From Himantopus leucocephalus (taxonomy: Eukaryota; Chordata; Aves; Charadriiformes; Recurvirostridae): a stretch of DNA of 64,000 nt. A program made the translations under genes and the position numbers. Shown here piece by piece: positions 1 to 10,718 of this stretch (positions are counted from its first letter, which is position 1; each line of letters begins with the position of its first letter). The notes under the pieces are model-generated. The model worked only from the letters and a program-made list of their open reading frames with translations. It was not told the origin of the DNA and made no database searches. The stretch covers positions 4,271,779 to 4,335,778 of the forward strand of contig RSEF01000020.1 of NCBI GenBank assembly GCA_003993805.1. Direction: 5' to 3'.

Positions 1-71
1 CATGTTAGACCATCGTGTTACGCTCTGGTCCAGTGTATTCTTACGTGGCCCAGGCAGGAAGGACATCGTGC

Positions 72-215
72 CAAGTACCGAGGGGCCTAAGGTGGTGGTG
101 GGAGACTGCCCCACCGCAATGTCTCAGTAACGGTTCCAGGCTGNCAAGTACCGAGGGGCCTAAGGTGGGGGGGGAGACTGCCCCACCGCAATGTCTCAGT
201 AACGGTTCCGGGCTA
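72..215. repeat. 72-bp tandem duplication split by one N (probable assembly artefact)
   Basis: Bases 72-143 and 145-215 are near-identical copies, both starting caagtaccgagg. They differ by a short G-run length change and about two substitutions near the end. The only base between them is an N at 144. A single N exactly at a tandem junction suggests two overlapping contig ends placed side by side without merging. A genuine tandem repeat with one unresolved base is the alternative. The open frame running through this region crosses the junction, so it should not be trusted. Confidence 0.85.
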
Positions 216-1489
216 GAGTTCTTGACGCTTGCTTCACAGCATCCCTGCTGTTCCAGGCTTGGACCTTCCTATGGTTCGGTTAATGCAGCCTCTGAACCGG
301 GAAACACCGGCTGGAGTATTTCAAAGGAGGGCCGTCTTCCCGCTCTCCTACGCGTCAGCCACAATGTGTGGCTACGCAGAGTATGCCTCTCCTTCTGTAC
401 CTACGTGCAGAATGGAGAAATGCAACATTTTGGTTAAAAAGGGAGTGCTATAGCTTATTGTAGGATATTATATCTTGCAGAATTAGTAATAAATGACCAA
501 GTGTCAGTTTATTACGAGTGGTACTCTATTAACATGCAGGCTGTGTTAAGTCAGACCTCCTGTTTTACTTTCGTGGAAAGTTTCAGGCCAGTTTTTCCAG
601 AAGAATACACAAGACTGCAAAATCTTTCTTTATGCCAGGTGCTAAGTATCTGTCATGAATTCGGAGTGTGTTCTCACGTTTAGAGGTGCACGAGGATCTA
701 TCTCCCTGCTATGAGAATTTTCTGGCTCAGCCCGCCGTCACGTTATGTTTCTCTGGCGTGCCGTTAGTTAATTACTCTGTTTTATAAATGTATAAATTTC
801 TGTCTCCCTCATACCTGGATGTCTTCATAATATACTTGTCTCTACAAAGCTTGGGAGATTAGATTTCATTGATCATGAAACATATTAATGATGGCTTAAA
901 GTAAATGAATTAGTACTATCTTTTTGGCTGAGGTTTCCAAAGTTACCACAAAGCCTTAGATTAGATTCACCCATTGTAACAGGGCACCAAAACTCTCTGA
1001 GTGGTTTGGAGAACCTCTGCCCTTATGTTTATCTTGTGTTTCATACTTCAGCGATATTTGTGTAATACTGATTTGGATTACTAGTAATTGCTGACAGAGC
1101 TTTCTTAGACTGAGAGGGTGAGGGTGAGTGAGAAATCTGGCTTTTTCCTTTTGTTCTCCTGGCTGTATTTATTCCTGCCTGGAGTAATTTTGCTGGTAAA
1201 ACTTGTGTGGGTTCAGTCTTCTTGCTTCCAGACCTCCAGAACACAAAGATGACAGCATTTCAGTGCCATTTTAGTCTGATTTTCCATATCCAAAAAAAGT
1301 AAAAGAAGATTAGTGAAGGACTACTGAAAGGCAACCCCCCCGCCTCCACATCTCCCGAAAGGTGGCCATAGACCCGCGTACAGCCACATTCATATCGGTG
1401 TGTGCTGGTAGAGGGCTTGTGTGTCACTCAAGAAATGATTGCTGGGTTTGCCCTTTGCAGTGTGAAGAATAACTCTTTTTTTTTACTGC
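216..1489. other. Unique non-coding stretch, nothing recognised
   Basis: I see no gene, RNA or repeat that I can name here. An AATAAA-type signal occurs near 489 and the sequence then becomes AT-rich. A short C-run lies near 1335. Two overlapping short open frames up to about 450 show no recognisable protein character and depend partly on the duplicated block before them. Confidence 0.5.
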
Positions 1490-1730
1490 AATCTTATGTC
1501 CTTGTGCGTGTGACCAGCAGGTAATACACAAATACACATGTGGGTATACACATGTATACCAGCCTGCTCTGAAAGTGTTCATACACATCCATAATGCACA
1601 GGTAAACGAGGAGTGGCATCTTTTGAAAGGCTGGAGCAGAACTATGTATATTTAAGGTACGATTATGCAGATGCATATATATCTACGTGCATACACCCAC
1701 AGAAATGTATGGTTATGGGTGTATGTACTT
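1490..1730. repeat. TG/CA-rich low-complexity stretch with two perfect hairpins
   Basis: This alternating purine-pyrimidine segment is rich in CA, TG and TATA steps. It contains the inverted repeat GGTATACA-CA-TGTATACC at 1543-1560. It also contains a 10-bp perfect inverted repeat, CATACACCCA at 1690-1699 and its complement at 1716-1725, with a 16-nt loop. This looks like a degenerate dinucleotide microsatellite and no function can be read from it. Confidence 0.6.
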
Positions 1731-2549
1731 GAATGTTACTGCATGTAATGTTCTACCTCTTCTAGAGGTTATTCTTGTGTGCTTGCAATTTGGATTGAAC
1801 GGAGTTCTGCGTAGATTTTCTACAGGTGTACGTGATCCGTTACATCTATGATTGTGGGCTTTTGTGCAGGAGTGATTTTCTTTGAAGAAATGGAACAAGG
1901 AGGACGTTCTCTTGTTAATTGGCACTTGGCTTCTTGTGTTTCTTATTCACGTACCTGTGCAGCAGTGCATGCCTGAAATGCAGCAAATCCTCCCCAGAAC
2001 GAGGAACTGATCTTGGAGAAGAGGGATGGAAGGAACAGGGAAAAAGAAGTAAAACGTTTTAGGGGAAAGACTGAACTTTTTTCAGATGCTCTGGAGGACT
2101 CCAGAAATGGGGTTAGCTACCTAAACTAACATGCTTCTCCTGGAAAAGTTCACCTTGAGGAAGATAGCCTGAGAAAGAGTGAACGGGAGAACCTCCGCAC
2201 CTGGGGGAAAGAGGAAGAAACGCTTCAGATCTAGACTTCACATATGGAAATGTAGTAGTTAGTTCCATTTTCTTTCCTCGCTATATTTTTCAAAGATGCA
2301 CATTTTTGGACGTAGTAAATAAATATTTGTAAACAGTACATGTATTTATTCTAATTTGGCTTCAGTTCAGGATGTTTTCAAGATGGAGTAAACTGCAAAT
2401 CATTTCTCCCTCAACAGAAAGGCAAATCTATAAAATGGGATGTTGGGACCCTTTAACAAGTGCTCCAGTTGACTGGATAAACTTTAAAAATATCGCAAAA
2501 GGGTAAGGATGCACCTCTATAGCAATAACATGCACTGGTTTGAGTGCTC
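1731..2549. other. Non-coding, nothing recognised
   Basis: This is unique moderately AT-rich DNA with purine-rich patches around 2000-2060 and 2160-2220. I see no splice-flanked open frame or named repeat. Confidence 0.5.
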
Positions 2550-2788
2550 ATGTTTCAAAAATCAGTAGGACTTCAGAGCTAATGAATTGCAGCCCTGCTG
2601 TGGGGGCTTCAAGTGGCTGTATCTTCATGAGTTAACAGGGGATCCCTAGGACATCTGATGGAAAGGTTNATGTTTCAAAAATCAGTAGGACTTCAGAGCT
2701 AATGAATTGCAGCTCTGCTGTGGGGGCTTCAGGTGGCTGTATCTTCATGAATTAACAGGGGATCCCTAGGACATCTGATGGAAAGGTT
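2550..2788. repeat. 119-bp tandem duplication split by one N (probable assembly artefact)
   Basis: Copy 1 (2550-2668) and copy 2 (2670-2788) have the same length and differ at three positions, all C/T or A/G transitions: gccctg against gctctg, tcaagt against tcaggt, and atgagt against atgaat. The only base between them is the N at 2669. Allelic-looking differences plus one N at the junction fit two haplotype contig ends joined without merging. Confidence 0.9.
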
Positions 2789-5248
2789 TGAGCCAGTGGA
2801 AAGCTTCAGAAGCTAATATTTGAATCCAGTAAAGAATATAGACCAAAGAGAAGGGATCCTCTTGGCCGTACTTGTTCGGCTCTGAAGTTTATAGTCTTAC
2901 ATTTATAAACACTTGCTCTCTGTCTCAGTCTTCTGAGCTTATAACCACAGGTAAGCAAACGGCATCAATAGGACAGTGCAGACCAATTAGCCACAAAGCA
3001 GAATCACAGAGCAGCCATTCAGAAACATCAGACACTGCAGTGGCATTACAGAGATGCAGTTTGGAAAACCACTGTCAGACTATCAAATGTTACTTGTTCT
3101 TGTAATAATTTTAATGGAGTGTTAGGTTGCTATTTTTAGGTATGTAGAACCTCTCCTCTTAAACGCTACCTTAGGTTTTTTTTCATAATCTGAAAAAAAG
3201 AAATACAAGATGACAGAGAAAAAAGGGATTTAGTGTAAACTTAGGGTCATTAGTAAATTAATTTGCTTGTTGTAGAACTACTTTTGGAAACCCTTTAGAA
3301 GGTTGCCTTGAAAACTTCCATTTTTTCTAAGGATTTAATTAAGATTGTTTTAATTCTGTCCTGTAATTAAGGCTGTTCATGAAGTAGGCTGCACAAGATC
3401 TATCTATACCTATTTTGTTATCTCTCTCTGATGTATTACAAAAGGTCTCATAACTGATTTGTTCAAAAATGTATTCTTTGATCGTACCTTCCAGTGTGCT
3501 CTGATAAAGCTCATTCTTCATGTGCCGTCTGTCTTGAAGGCTGTCCATGAGTGGCAGTAAGTTAGTAATAGCAGTAATCATTGTTTGGTGTTGGGTTGCT
3601 GTTTTCTAACTTTCTTTACCTCTGGTCAGTTTGGGTCTCCTATTTCATGCAGGCAGATGGGAAACTTGAAATACCCCATCATCAGAGACTTGTTTGTTTG
3701 TAGTCAGTGAATTTTGAATGGTTTACAAATATTCTTACCATTCTGGTGCTTCTCCTATGTTTAGCTACTAAGATGTTGCAGGTGTGAAGGATCAGTGGTC
3801 AGTTTGGTTTGTTAGTGCATAAGTGGAAGTTTAAAAAAAACCCAAACAAACAAAAAAAAATCAACAACAAAATAAAAGGGAGTGTGTGTGGGGGTGATCC
3901 CTCATTTATTACTTTCGCTTTTGGGAAGTCTATTAGTGTTGTAAACACTGAAGTCGTTAGATGGTGGCATAGACTCTACTGAGGTTAACTGAATGCATAG
4001 CAGATTCATCTCAGAAAAGTTTTACCACAGGGGAAAAAAACCCAACCAACAAACATTTTTTAGAGGCTAATGGCATTACTAGTACAGTCTGACTTAGTCT
4101 ATTACTCATTAAGGCTGCCACCTGTAACCACTGATTGCAAGAAAAAAAGGCTTTGTCTACTCTGGTCTTTTCCCTAAGCTGTTTTCCGATTGCAGCTTCC
4201 AGGTTGGTACCTTAGGAAGAAAGGAGACCTGTGGTGGTGTCATTTTGAGGACTGCACAGATTGATTTTCGTATGGGTCTTTTATGAAAAGGTATGGAATT
4301 TTCTTCGCTTTAATACTGTTATTTGAGAGCTAAGATTGCTGCAGAGGTGTTGTTCACGGACTTGTTTCCCTGGCCCTGTAAATGGAGGGGGCAGCTGCAG
4401 CTAAAGGTACGGAAAAGGGTAGATGCAACCTGGAGCCGCAACAGGGGCAGCCAGGTAATAACAAATGGCTCTTTCTAACGGTAGCTGCCTTGGTGCTCAG
4501 TGGGGCTTCCAGCTTCCAATATTCCATGGTCTATGGACTGAGTCCCTCCATTTCTTAACTTTAAACTTCATCAAAGATTGATTCCAGGTTTGCTTTCAGT
4601 TGTGGGTGAAGGTTCAGGTTTGTTGTTTTCATCCAAAAATATGTTATAGTCTATGTTTCAGACTAAAAATTTCCTGTTAAATCTGAACTCCAATTTGACT
4701 CCTGACCTGAAGGAAATCCTTTGGGATCCACCACATCTTCCTTGCTTTTGTTGTCCACTTGTAAAAATCTTCCTCACTTTTTGCATAGATTTCAGTTTGG
4801 TAGGGTAGGAACAGGCTGTGCTTTTTCTGAACAGCACACGCTTAGAATGCCAAAAAGGTATAGGAATGCTTTTCTTGCAGAAGAATACTTATCTGACACA
4901 TTTCTCCTGTTTTTGATTCAGAACCTTTCCTTGCTCAATGTCTCTAGCGGTTTGCATCTTGCAATTTAATAAATTTACAGGCATAACAGTACTAGCCTCT
5001 TTATTCAGATAAGGAATTATTCATGTTTGATTTGGTCTTGCAGCAGGTATTATTTTATAGATATCTAAGGCTAGAAGAGGGGATCTACGCCTTGAAACTT
5101 ACCTTGTCTCTGCAGCGCAGTTCTGTCAGTGTTGGGGTGTAATTCTGGGTTACCTGTTGAACCGAGCTGGGGGTTCTTGTAGCATTCAAAATTGCATTGC
5201 TGCACTGCTGTTTGGACACAACTTCATGTCCTACTGGGTGAAAACGTT
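2789..5248. other. Non-coding; A-rich low-complexity tracts
   Basis: No gene is recognised. An A-rich run mixed with CAA units lies at about 3830-3880, and similar shorter tracts lie near 4035-4060. At 2951 a CAG is followed directly by GTAAGC after a pyrimidine-leaning stretch. This is a juxtaposed acceptor and donor, weaker than the ones annotated separately. Confidence 0.5.
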
Positions 5249-5305
5249 GTGGCAAGGTGGTTAAGACACACCTTTATTGATCTGGTTTTTGCAAGTTTAA
5301 ATCTT
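5249..5305 (+). repeat. Possible tRNA-derived SINE head (decayed)
   Basis: The segment gtggcaaggtggttaagac (5249-5267) resembles a pol III A box. About 40 nt later gcaagtttaaatctt (5291-5305) resembles a B box. The spacing suits a tRNA-derived promoter. No cloverleaf can be drawn and the following sequence is not a SINE body I can name, so this is a weak call. Confidence 0.3.
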
Positions 5306-6862
5306 GATCTGGACTTTGGTTAAAGGCCCTGTCCGGCTGACCCCGGTCACGGGGAGTTAGAAATGCCATCCGTACCACTCTTTGTCTGCAGAAGCTGTTG
5401 TTGCAGACGAGGCTGATGTCCTCTTGAGGTTGCTTGCCGCTATGCCGTACTTAGCAGTCTTGCAAGAAAAGGTCTTGCACTAACTTTTGCAAGAGTAGTG
5501 GGATTAAATCCACTGATCTGACCGAGTTCTGACTAGGATAAGTGTTCTGTCTATTCAAGTTCTCTATAAAATATCACGTGAAGGGGTTTTTCTGTTTGTT
5601 TGTTTTTTTAAAAAAAATCCCTGTCCCTAAGCATTTGTGTCTTCCAAATGGTTGCCGCCTTTTATCCCGATAATCAGCACATTTCCTTGTTGTTTGAAGT
5701 TCTCCCTTTGTAATATTTATTTATCAGTTTTTCAACTACCTCTAGGATAAGGAACCTTACGTACAAGACCATTTCCATTCCTACTTATATTATGTGTAAG
5801 TGCGTGGCTTCTATATTTTGATGGGTTGGTGAGATATGAAAAACATCAGGGTTGTAGAGTTTGCACCGGATCTGTTCATGTACCAACTACAATTTTAGCA
5901 CCCGGATTGCCTCACGGCAAGCCCTTAGTGGGCAGTGACTGCACATAGACTTGCTTGCCTTGGTACCAAATGCATCTGTTCTCGGACCCCAAATTCTCTC
6001 CCGGCCCCGGTGAAGCACAGGCGCGGTAGCTTGTTTTGTGTCTTTCACTAGAACACCAAACTGAATTCCTAGCCAGCAAATAAAAGCACAAACAAAACAA
6101 CCCCTTCCCACACTTTTAGGATGAATGAAAGTCTGCTATGGATATGCTTTTAAGAGGAGGTATGAAAACAGGCTCCCCATCTGAGTGGTAAAAAGGGTTT
6201 TATGCCTTCAAATGCCACTCTGACAAAGGATTAGCCAAACTTTGAAGGTGGACATGGGGTTCTTCGGGAGCTCTGTCTGAAGTTTCTTTTTCCCTCTGAA
6301 AAAGGGACCTTCAAAGGCAAATCTCAACACTCCACATGCAGCTTTCCCCGCTCTGTTCCAGCCTTGCAAACAACAAAACAACCAATGACAACAGAGTGAA
6401 GGAAGACAAGAAAAGCACATAAACCAGCTTGCAATCGCTTTCACTCAGCGCTGAGCTGCTCCTCAGGGGTGGGGGCTTTCTTCTGTTTTATTATTATTTT
6501 ATTTCTTTTGCATATTTTTTGTTTTCCGCCAGTTAAGTACTCTTGTTTTCTACAGAGAGCAGCTTGAAAGAAGGATATCTGATACGGGAGCCTCTGCAAA
6601 CCTGGCTGTGTTAACAACCGAGAGCCAGATTTTCTATTCAGCAGGCTGAATTTTTCTCCCCTACCCGCCCAGCTGCCGCACAAAAATAACCCAACCAGTC
6701 TGGTGTAGTTTCTCTTTGCGTAAGAGGAGCGCGAGAAGGAACCAGTAACAGGCGGAGTGGAATTGCCAAATTATTTAGAAATCTTTTCTGGCTCTGATCT
6801 CTTTGCAGGTTGAATATTTCTAGACGCGCGGCCAACGCTGCTCCGCTGCTGGCCAAGAACAT
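5306..6862. other. Non-coding, with one perfect short palindrome
   Basis: I see no recognisable gene. A 12-bp perfect palindrome, CTCAGCGCTGAG, lies at 6444-6455. The rest is unique sequence with T-rich (5590-5620) and ATT-rich (6490-6520) patches. Confidence 0.5.
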
Positions 6863-7110
6863 GTCAGATTTCACTAGCTAAGCAATGCGGGGTATGGTCA
6901 GTACTTCGCTGGGAGACCTCCAAGGAAAACTCAGGTGCTGTAGGATGTGGTAATTACTAATTCAGTAAATAGACTTCGCAGAGTCAGTGCAGCATCTGTG
7001 TCCGATCGAGGAGGATGTTGGAGCCCTGCTAGCAAAAAAGCACTGGGGAAAGGTTGGCAGGATACGTTACGACCCCATAAAACATGTTGGAATTATAAAG
7101 AAATATATAT
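6863..7110 (+). repeat. 5S rRNA-derived SINE relic (SINE3/AmnSINE-like)
   Basis: From about 6863 to 6943 the sequence follows the 3' half of 5S rRNA: agctaagcaatgcgggg, then gtcagtacttcgctgggaga, then aggtgctgtagga. These are diverged versions of the 5S elements agctaagcagggtcgg, gttagtacttggatgggaga and gggtgctgtaggc. The variant block acctccaaggaaaactcagg and the continuation through 7110 (a gattcagta-like motif, agtcagtgcagcatc) match what I remember of a 5S-derived SINE in turtles, crocodilians and birds, not a simple 5S pseudogene. The internal pol III promoter (A, IE and C boxes of the 5S head) is degraded, so it is unlikely to be transcribed by that route. The 3' boundary is approximate. 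Confidence 0.75.
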
Positions 7111-7187
7111 TGTGTATCATAATGGTATCAAGACCTCTTAAAACTTGTTACCTGCTCCCTCTGCCCCCCCCCGCCATAATGGGAGGT

Positions 7188-7262
7188 TGCACAGGCTAAG
7201 GTACTCTCCTTGCCTTTGAGAGATCCAAGTTCAAATCGCCCCTCTGGCATTATTCCTTGTCC
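7188..7262 (+). repeat. tRNA-derived SINE head (MIR/CORE-SINE-like relic)
   Basis: The stretch cacaggctaaggtactc, then ccttgcctttgagagatcc, then aagttcaaatcgcccctctg follows a tRNA-derived SINE 5' region. An A-box-like block with a TAAGG core is followed about 35 nt later by a B box close to GGTTCAAATCC. The next bases (ctctggcattattccttg) resemble the 'ctctgcca...cttcctgtg' that follows the B box in MIR-like elements. It lies about 80 nt after the 5S-derived SINE relic in the same orientation. Whether they are one element or two insertions cannot be decided from this copy. Confidence 0.5.
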
Positions 7263-8047
7263 AAATATGTGTTCTGCCTGCCAAAGTGCGTGCCACTGTA
7301 GCATGGGTCTATTTCTTTCTCACTTTGACCAGAGATTTTTATCTTGAGGCAAGAATTAGCATATAGGAATGGAAAAACCATTTTATTAACGTTTTCAGCC
7401 ATAGCTGGAGCTGTAGGGTGTAAGTTTATTTCTGATGAAGAGAAAATGAGGTCGGTGTTCAGAACTCCACATGACTTGATCCTGGAACCTTGTCTGGGTT
7501 TCAATTTTTGGGCTTCCTTGGCTTTCAGTATGCAAAACCATAACTTCTAATAAGGTAATACCTCCTGTCCTACCTTCTTCTGTGCAGGGTTTCTCTGTAA
7601 AATATCTGGCTTTTGTCTGGCTCAGGCCTCCCCAGCTCCTACGGACAGCTGGTGAAGTAGATTACTCTACTTGAGGATGAAAAGTTCTTTCTGGTGAGTA
7701 GTAAATAATAAGTGGTATTTTTCTGTGCAGTATAAAGGTGGTAAAAATTATTGATCTCCTTACCTGGGGGAAATTGTTATTGATGTGTCTGAACACCTGT
7801 TTAAACAGCTCTGTAACAGAGAGGACGCTAATAAGAGATACCTGAAACATCTTTTAAACTTTGGCATAATCAACTTTACACAGGTATTATGATGTAAAAT
7901 CTAATGGTTTCAACATGAGAGGGTTTTACTTGAATTAAACTGCGGGGAGGCCAAAACTTAATGTTCCTCTTGTTTAGCTAAATCAGGATAAAACCTAGTC
8001 TTCAGGTTGACTTTTTTCCCCCAAGCCAGCTTATACATTTGAAAAAC
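7263..8047. other. Non-coding, nothing recognised
   Basis: This is unique sequence. Overlapping short open frames on both strands around 7250-7550 have no recognisable product and no convincing splice sites. Confidence 0.5.
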
Positions 8048-8391
8048 GTACCTTCTTTTGCAAAGAAGGTATAGACAAAGTGATGACGTGTCCTGGAAAA
8101 CACCAAGAGGTTAACATTTCTGCATCAATTTCATCCATTTGTGGCACTGTCTTATACTATTAGTACTGCAGCTTGGCCAAAAAAACAAACCCCAAACCAA
8201 CAAAACACAGGTTCCTGATNGTACCTTCTTTTGCAAAGAAGGTATAGACAAAGTGATGACGTGTCCTGGAAAACACCAAGAGGTTAACATTTCTGCATCA
8301 ATTTCATCCATTTGTGGCACTGTCTTATACTGTTAGTACTGCAGCTTGGCCAAAAAAACAAACCCAAAAGCAACAAAACACAGGTTCCTGA
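8048..8391. repeat. About 172-bp tandem duplication split by one N (probable assembly artefact)
   Basis: Copy 1 (8048-8219) and copy 2 (8221-8391) start at gtaccttcttttgc and end at gttcctga. They differ by one A/G substitution (ctatta against ctgtta) and a small change in the A/C-rich tract. The N is at 8220. The short open frames on both strands here exist only because the block is present twice. Confidence 0.9.
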
Positions 8392-10673
8392 CAGATAATC
8401 TTTGCTGATGTACTCTTTGAAATCACTCCCTGAATTGAAGCGATAGGCTGAAGCAGCCCCCTCTTCTGACCAGCCTTTAACAGGTTTTCAGCTGCTTTGT
8501 GTCTGAAATTGTCAGAGCTTTCTTCATCGTGAATGGGCAAAATATGTTAATTGATTATAGAAGTTTAAGTCCTGATCAAAACACTGGTTTGTATAGGGAG
8601 AAGGGGAAATAGTTAAGAAAAATGTAACTTTTCCTACTGATTTCCAAAAACACATAGTATCTCTACAACCTGTTGAGACCAAGTAGATATGAATTACCTT
8701 GCTTGTGGCTCTCTTTATTTTGCATCGGAGATGCTCAGGAAGTTATGCAAATCGGAAATGGACCATTAGGATATGCTGAAATGAATTTTTGGCCATGACC
8801 ATTTACCTGTTTCAGCCTTGAACTGTGTGCTTCCAAGGTTGGTTGTTTTTATGTTAAACTAAAAATATGTAAAGAATACAATTTCTGCTGGTATAAAGGT
8901 TCGTATTCAGAATAAAGCAAAGCAAGCTTTTCCTTGCTGAAATGTATTTATTGCCAAGTAGGCTGAGAGAACATCTGGGTTTCTGCTGTATAAGATGGTC
9001 TTCAGTAGATTCTTGTTCTTTCCACAACGATAGTTGCCTCTTATAGCTGCATCAGAATGAAACTCTTTGTACCTATAAAGCTCTTAAACCATGGAATTTC
9101 TTCATTGCTCCTCCAGACAGTTATCATTTGGAGTCGTGTAACTTTTGACCTCCTTAACTTCTTGACTTCTGCTTTTCTTGCCTCTCTTCTAGAGTAACAA
9201 ACTCTGCCATGCACACATATCTGTGCAGGCATTGCACTGGTTTTGAGGTGTACATCATGGTGCTTAGTCTGTGCTGTCTTGCTTTTTTGTGCTTATATTC
9301 TTACCACCAGTGCTAATTCTTAAAGAAGAAAATAAACAGGAAAAGTGATGCCTGTGGAGCTGAAAATCCACATTTATGATTTCAGAGTTCCCTTTGCAAA
9401 ACTTCTCGCGTGTCCTCAGAAAACAGCAAAATGCTACGTGTCTCATTTCTGAAAGGGGCCTTCCTAAAGAGCTTTCAATCTGATACAAAACATACAAACA
9501 GAAGATGGAAAGAAGCTTAAACGTTTGGGAAGAAACCTTCCAGGCTGAACCGCTGCACACTGGCTGAAACGCCATGTTCTATCCAGAGTATGTGAAAGAG
9601 CATGGAAGAGCTCAATCCGTCTTCCCTTCGCAACCCAGCGCTGCTCTTTCAGATAGGTTTGGGGAGTGAACCACAGAAAAATCTTTGCTAATTGCCTCCC
9701 CATCTGTGTATTTAGGCGAAGTCCCCCGCCCCGATTGTTGTGGAATATCTATCTGAGGAAGACTAACAGAGGGAGTTGGGTGGAAGTGAGGTGTGGAGCA
9801 GAGATGAGGCTCCAGAAGGAAGGGGGGAGTACAAGTGTGGCAGGCTCTTTGGGAATCTGATTAATTTGGGAGGACTGTATGTCTGCATTAATTGCTTGGT
9901 GGAGGATGAGTGAGTGAGAGGATGATGTCTTTTTCAGGCTACTTCAAGCAGTGCCTGTGTCAAAGATGGGGTGAGCAACTATATATGAGTGACTGTGACT
10001 GGTCTCGTGCCACTCAAGTCTGTTTTCATGTTCATAAACTGCTGATTTTAGTGAAAATTATTTGTTCGGCATTTTTAGACTTTCTGCTTTTCCACCCAGT
10101 GTCCCCCCCAAAATATTCTGTTCTGCTGTTTGGCTTTTCATTATATGTGGTATAGCAATGGCTGCGTAAGTTGCGTGTTATTGTTTCTGCTCTGCAATAA
10201 GATGTTTGAAATGTATATTTTCCTTCCTGTCTTGAACTTCCCCTTTTCTTTTATATAAATACGTGTAAGTTTGGCTTCTGGGGATATTCTGTAGGCGTTG
10301 GAGGCTTTGTGCTTTGCATGGCTGACACAAAGAAGAAAAGGTATTATGAACGCTAGTGGAATATCTTTGGTAAGCAGCTGAAATGAAGTTATGTTTGTAG
10401 ATAAAAGTCACTTTTTCTTCCAAGGCCTGTTCTCAGTGATCCCTAGCACTAAGATCTAAGGATTTTAGTAGTGGAACTGATTTGCACAAGGAAGTCTAGA
10501 ACTCATTTATATATTGTATATATTCTACCGGTGGAATGGGCAAAGATCCTCAGTCCCTAAAGCCCTCCGTGGTACTCCAGCACGTTGTTTTTGCAGACTT
10601 GTTTTTGCCATCTTCCCCTGCCCCCCTGTACCTTGTGTGCATGAATAAAATACCTAATAGTACAGGGTGCCTG
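8392..10673. other. Non-coding, nothing recognised
   Basis: No gene, RNA or named repeat was recognised. Several 60-100 codon open frames on the minus strand between 9041 and 9703 overlap one another in different frames and have no family resemblance. Confidence 0.5.
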
Positions 10674-10718
10674 CTTGGCTCAGTTCTTTAGGTGCTTTGA
10701 CTGGGCTTTCAATCCCTG
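10674..10718 (+). repeat. Possible tRNA-derived SINE head
   Basis: The blocks ttggctcagttctttaggtg and gctttcaatccctg resemble pol III A and B boxes (TGGCNNAGTNGG-type and GGTTCNAATCC-type) at tRNA-like spacing. No acceptor stem is visible and the downstream body is not recognisable, so this is tentative. Confidence 0.35.

Noticed and set aside
15..453. Two overlapping open frames of 140 and 74 codons at the window start
   Set aside because: The longer one runs through an N-split tandem duplication (72-215) that is probably an assembly artefact. Removing one copy breaks the frame. No protein family is recognisable.
1305..1320. U6 snRNA-like string gaagattag
   Set aside because: Only about nine bases match and none of the flanking U6 sequence is present.
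2941..2956. CAG followed by GTAAGC as a recursive splice site
   Set aside because: The preceding sequence is not a good pyrimidine tract, so the acceptor side is weak.
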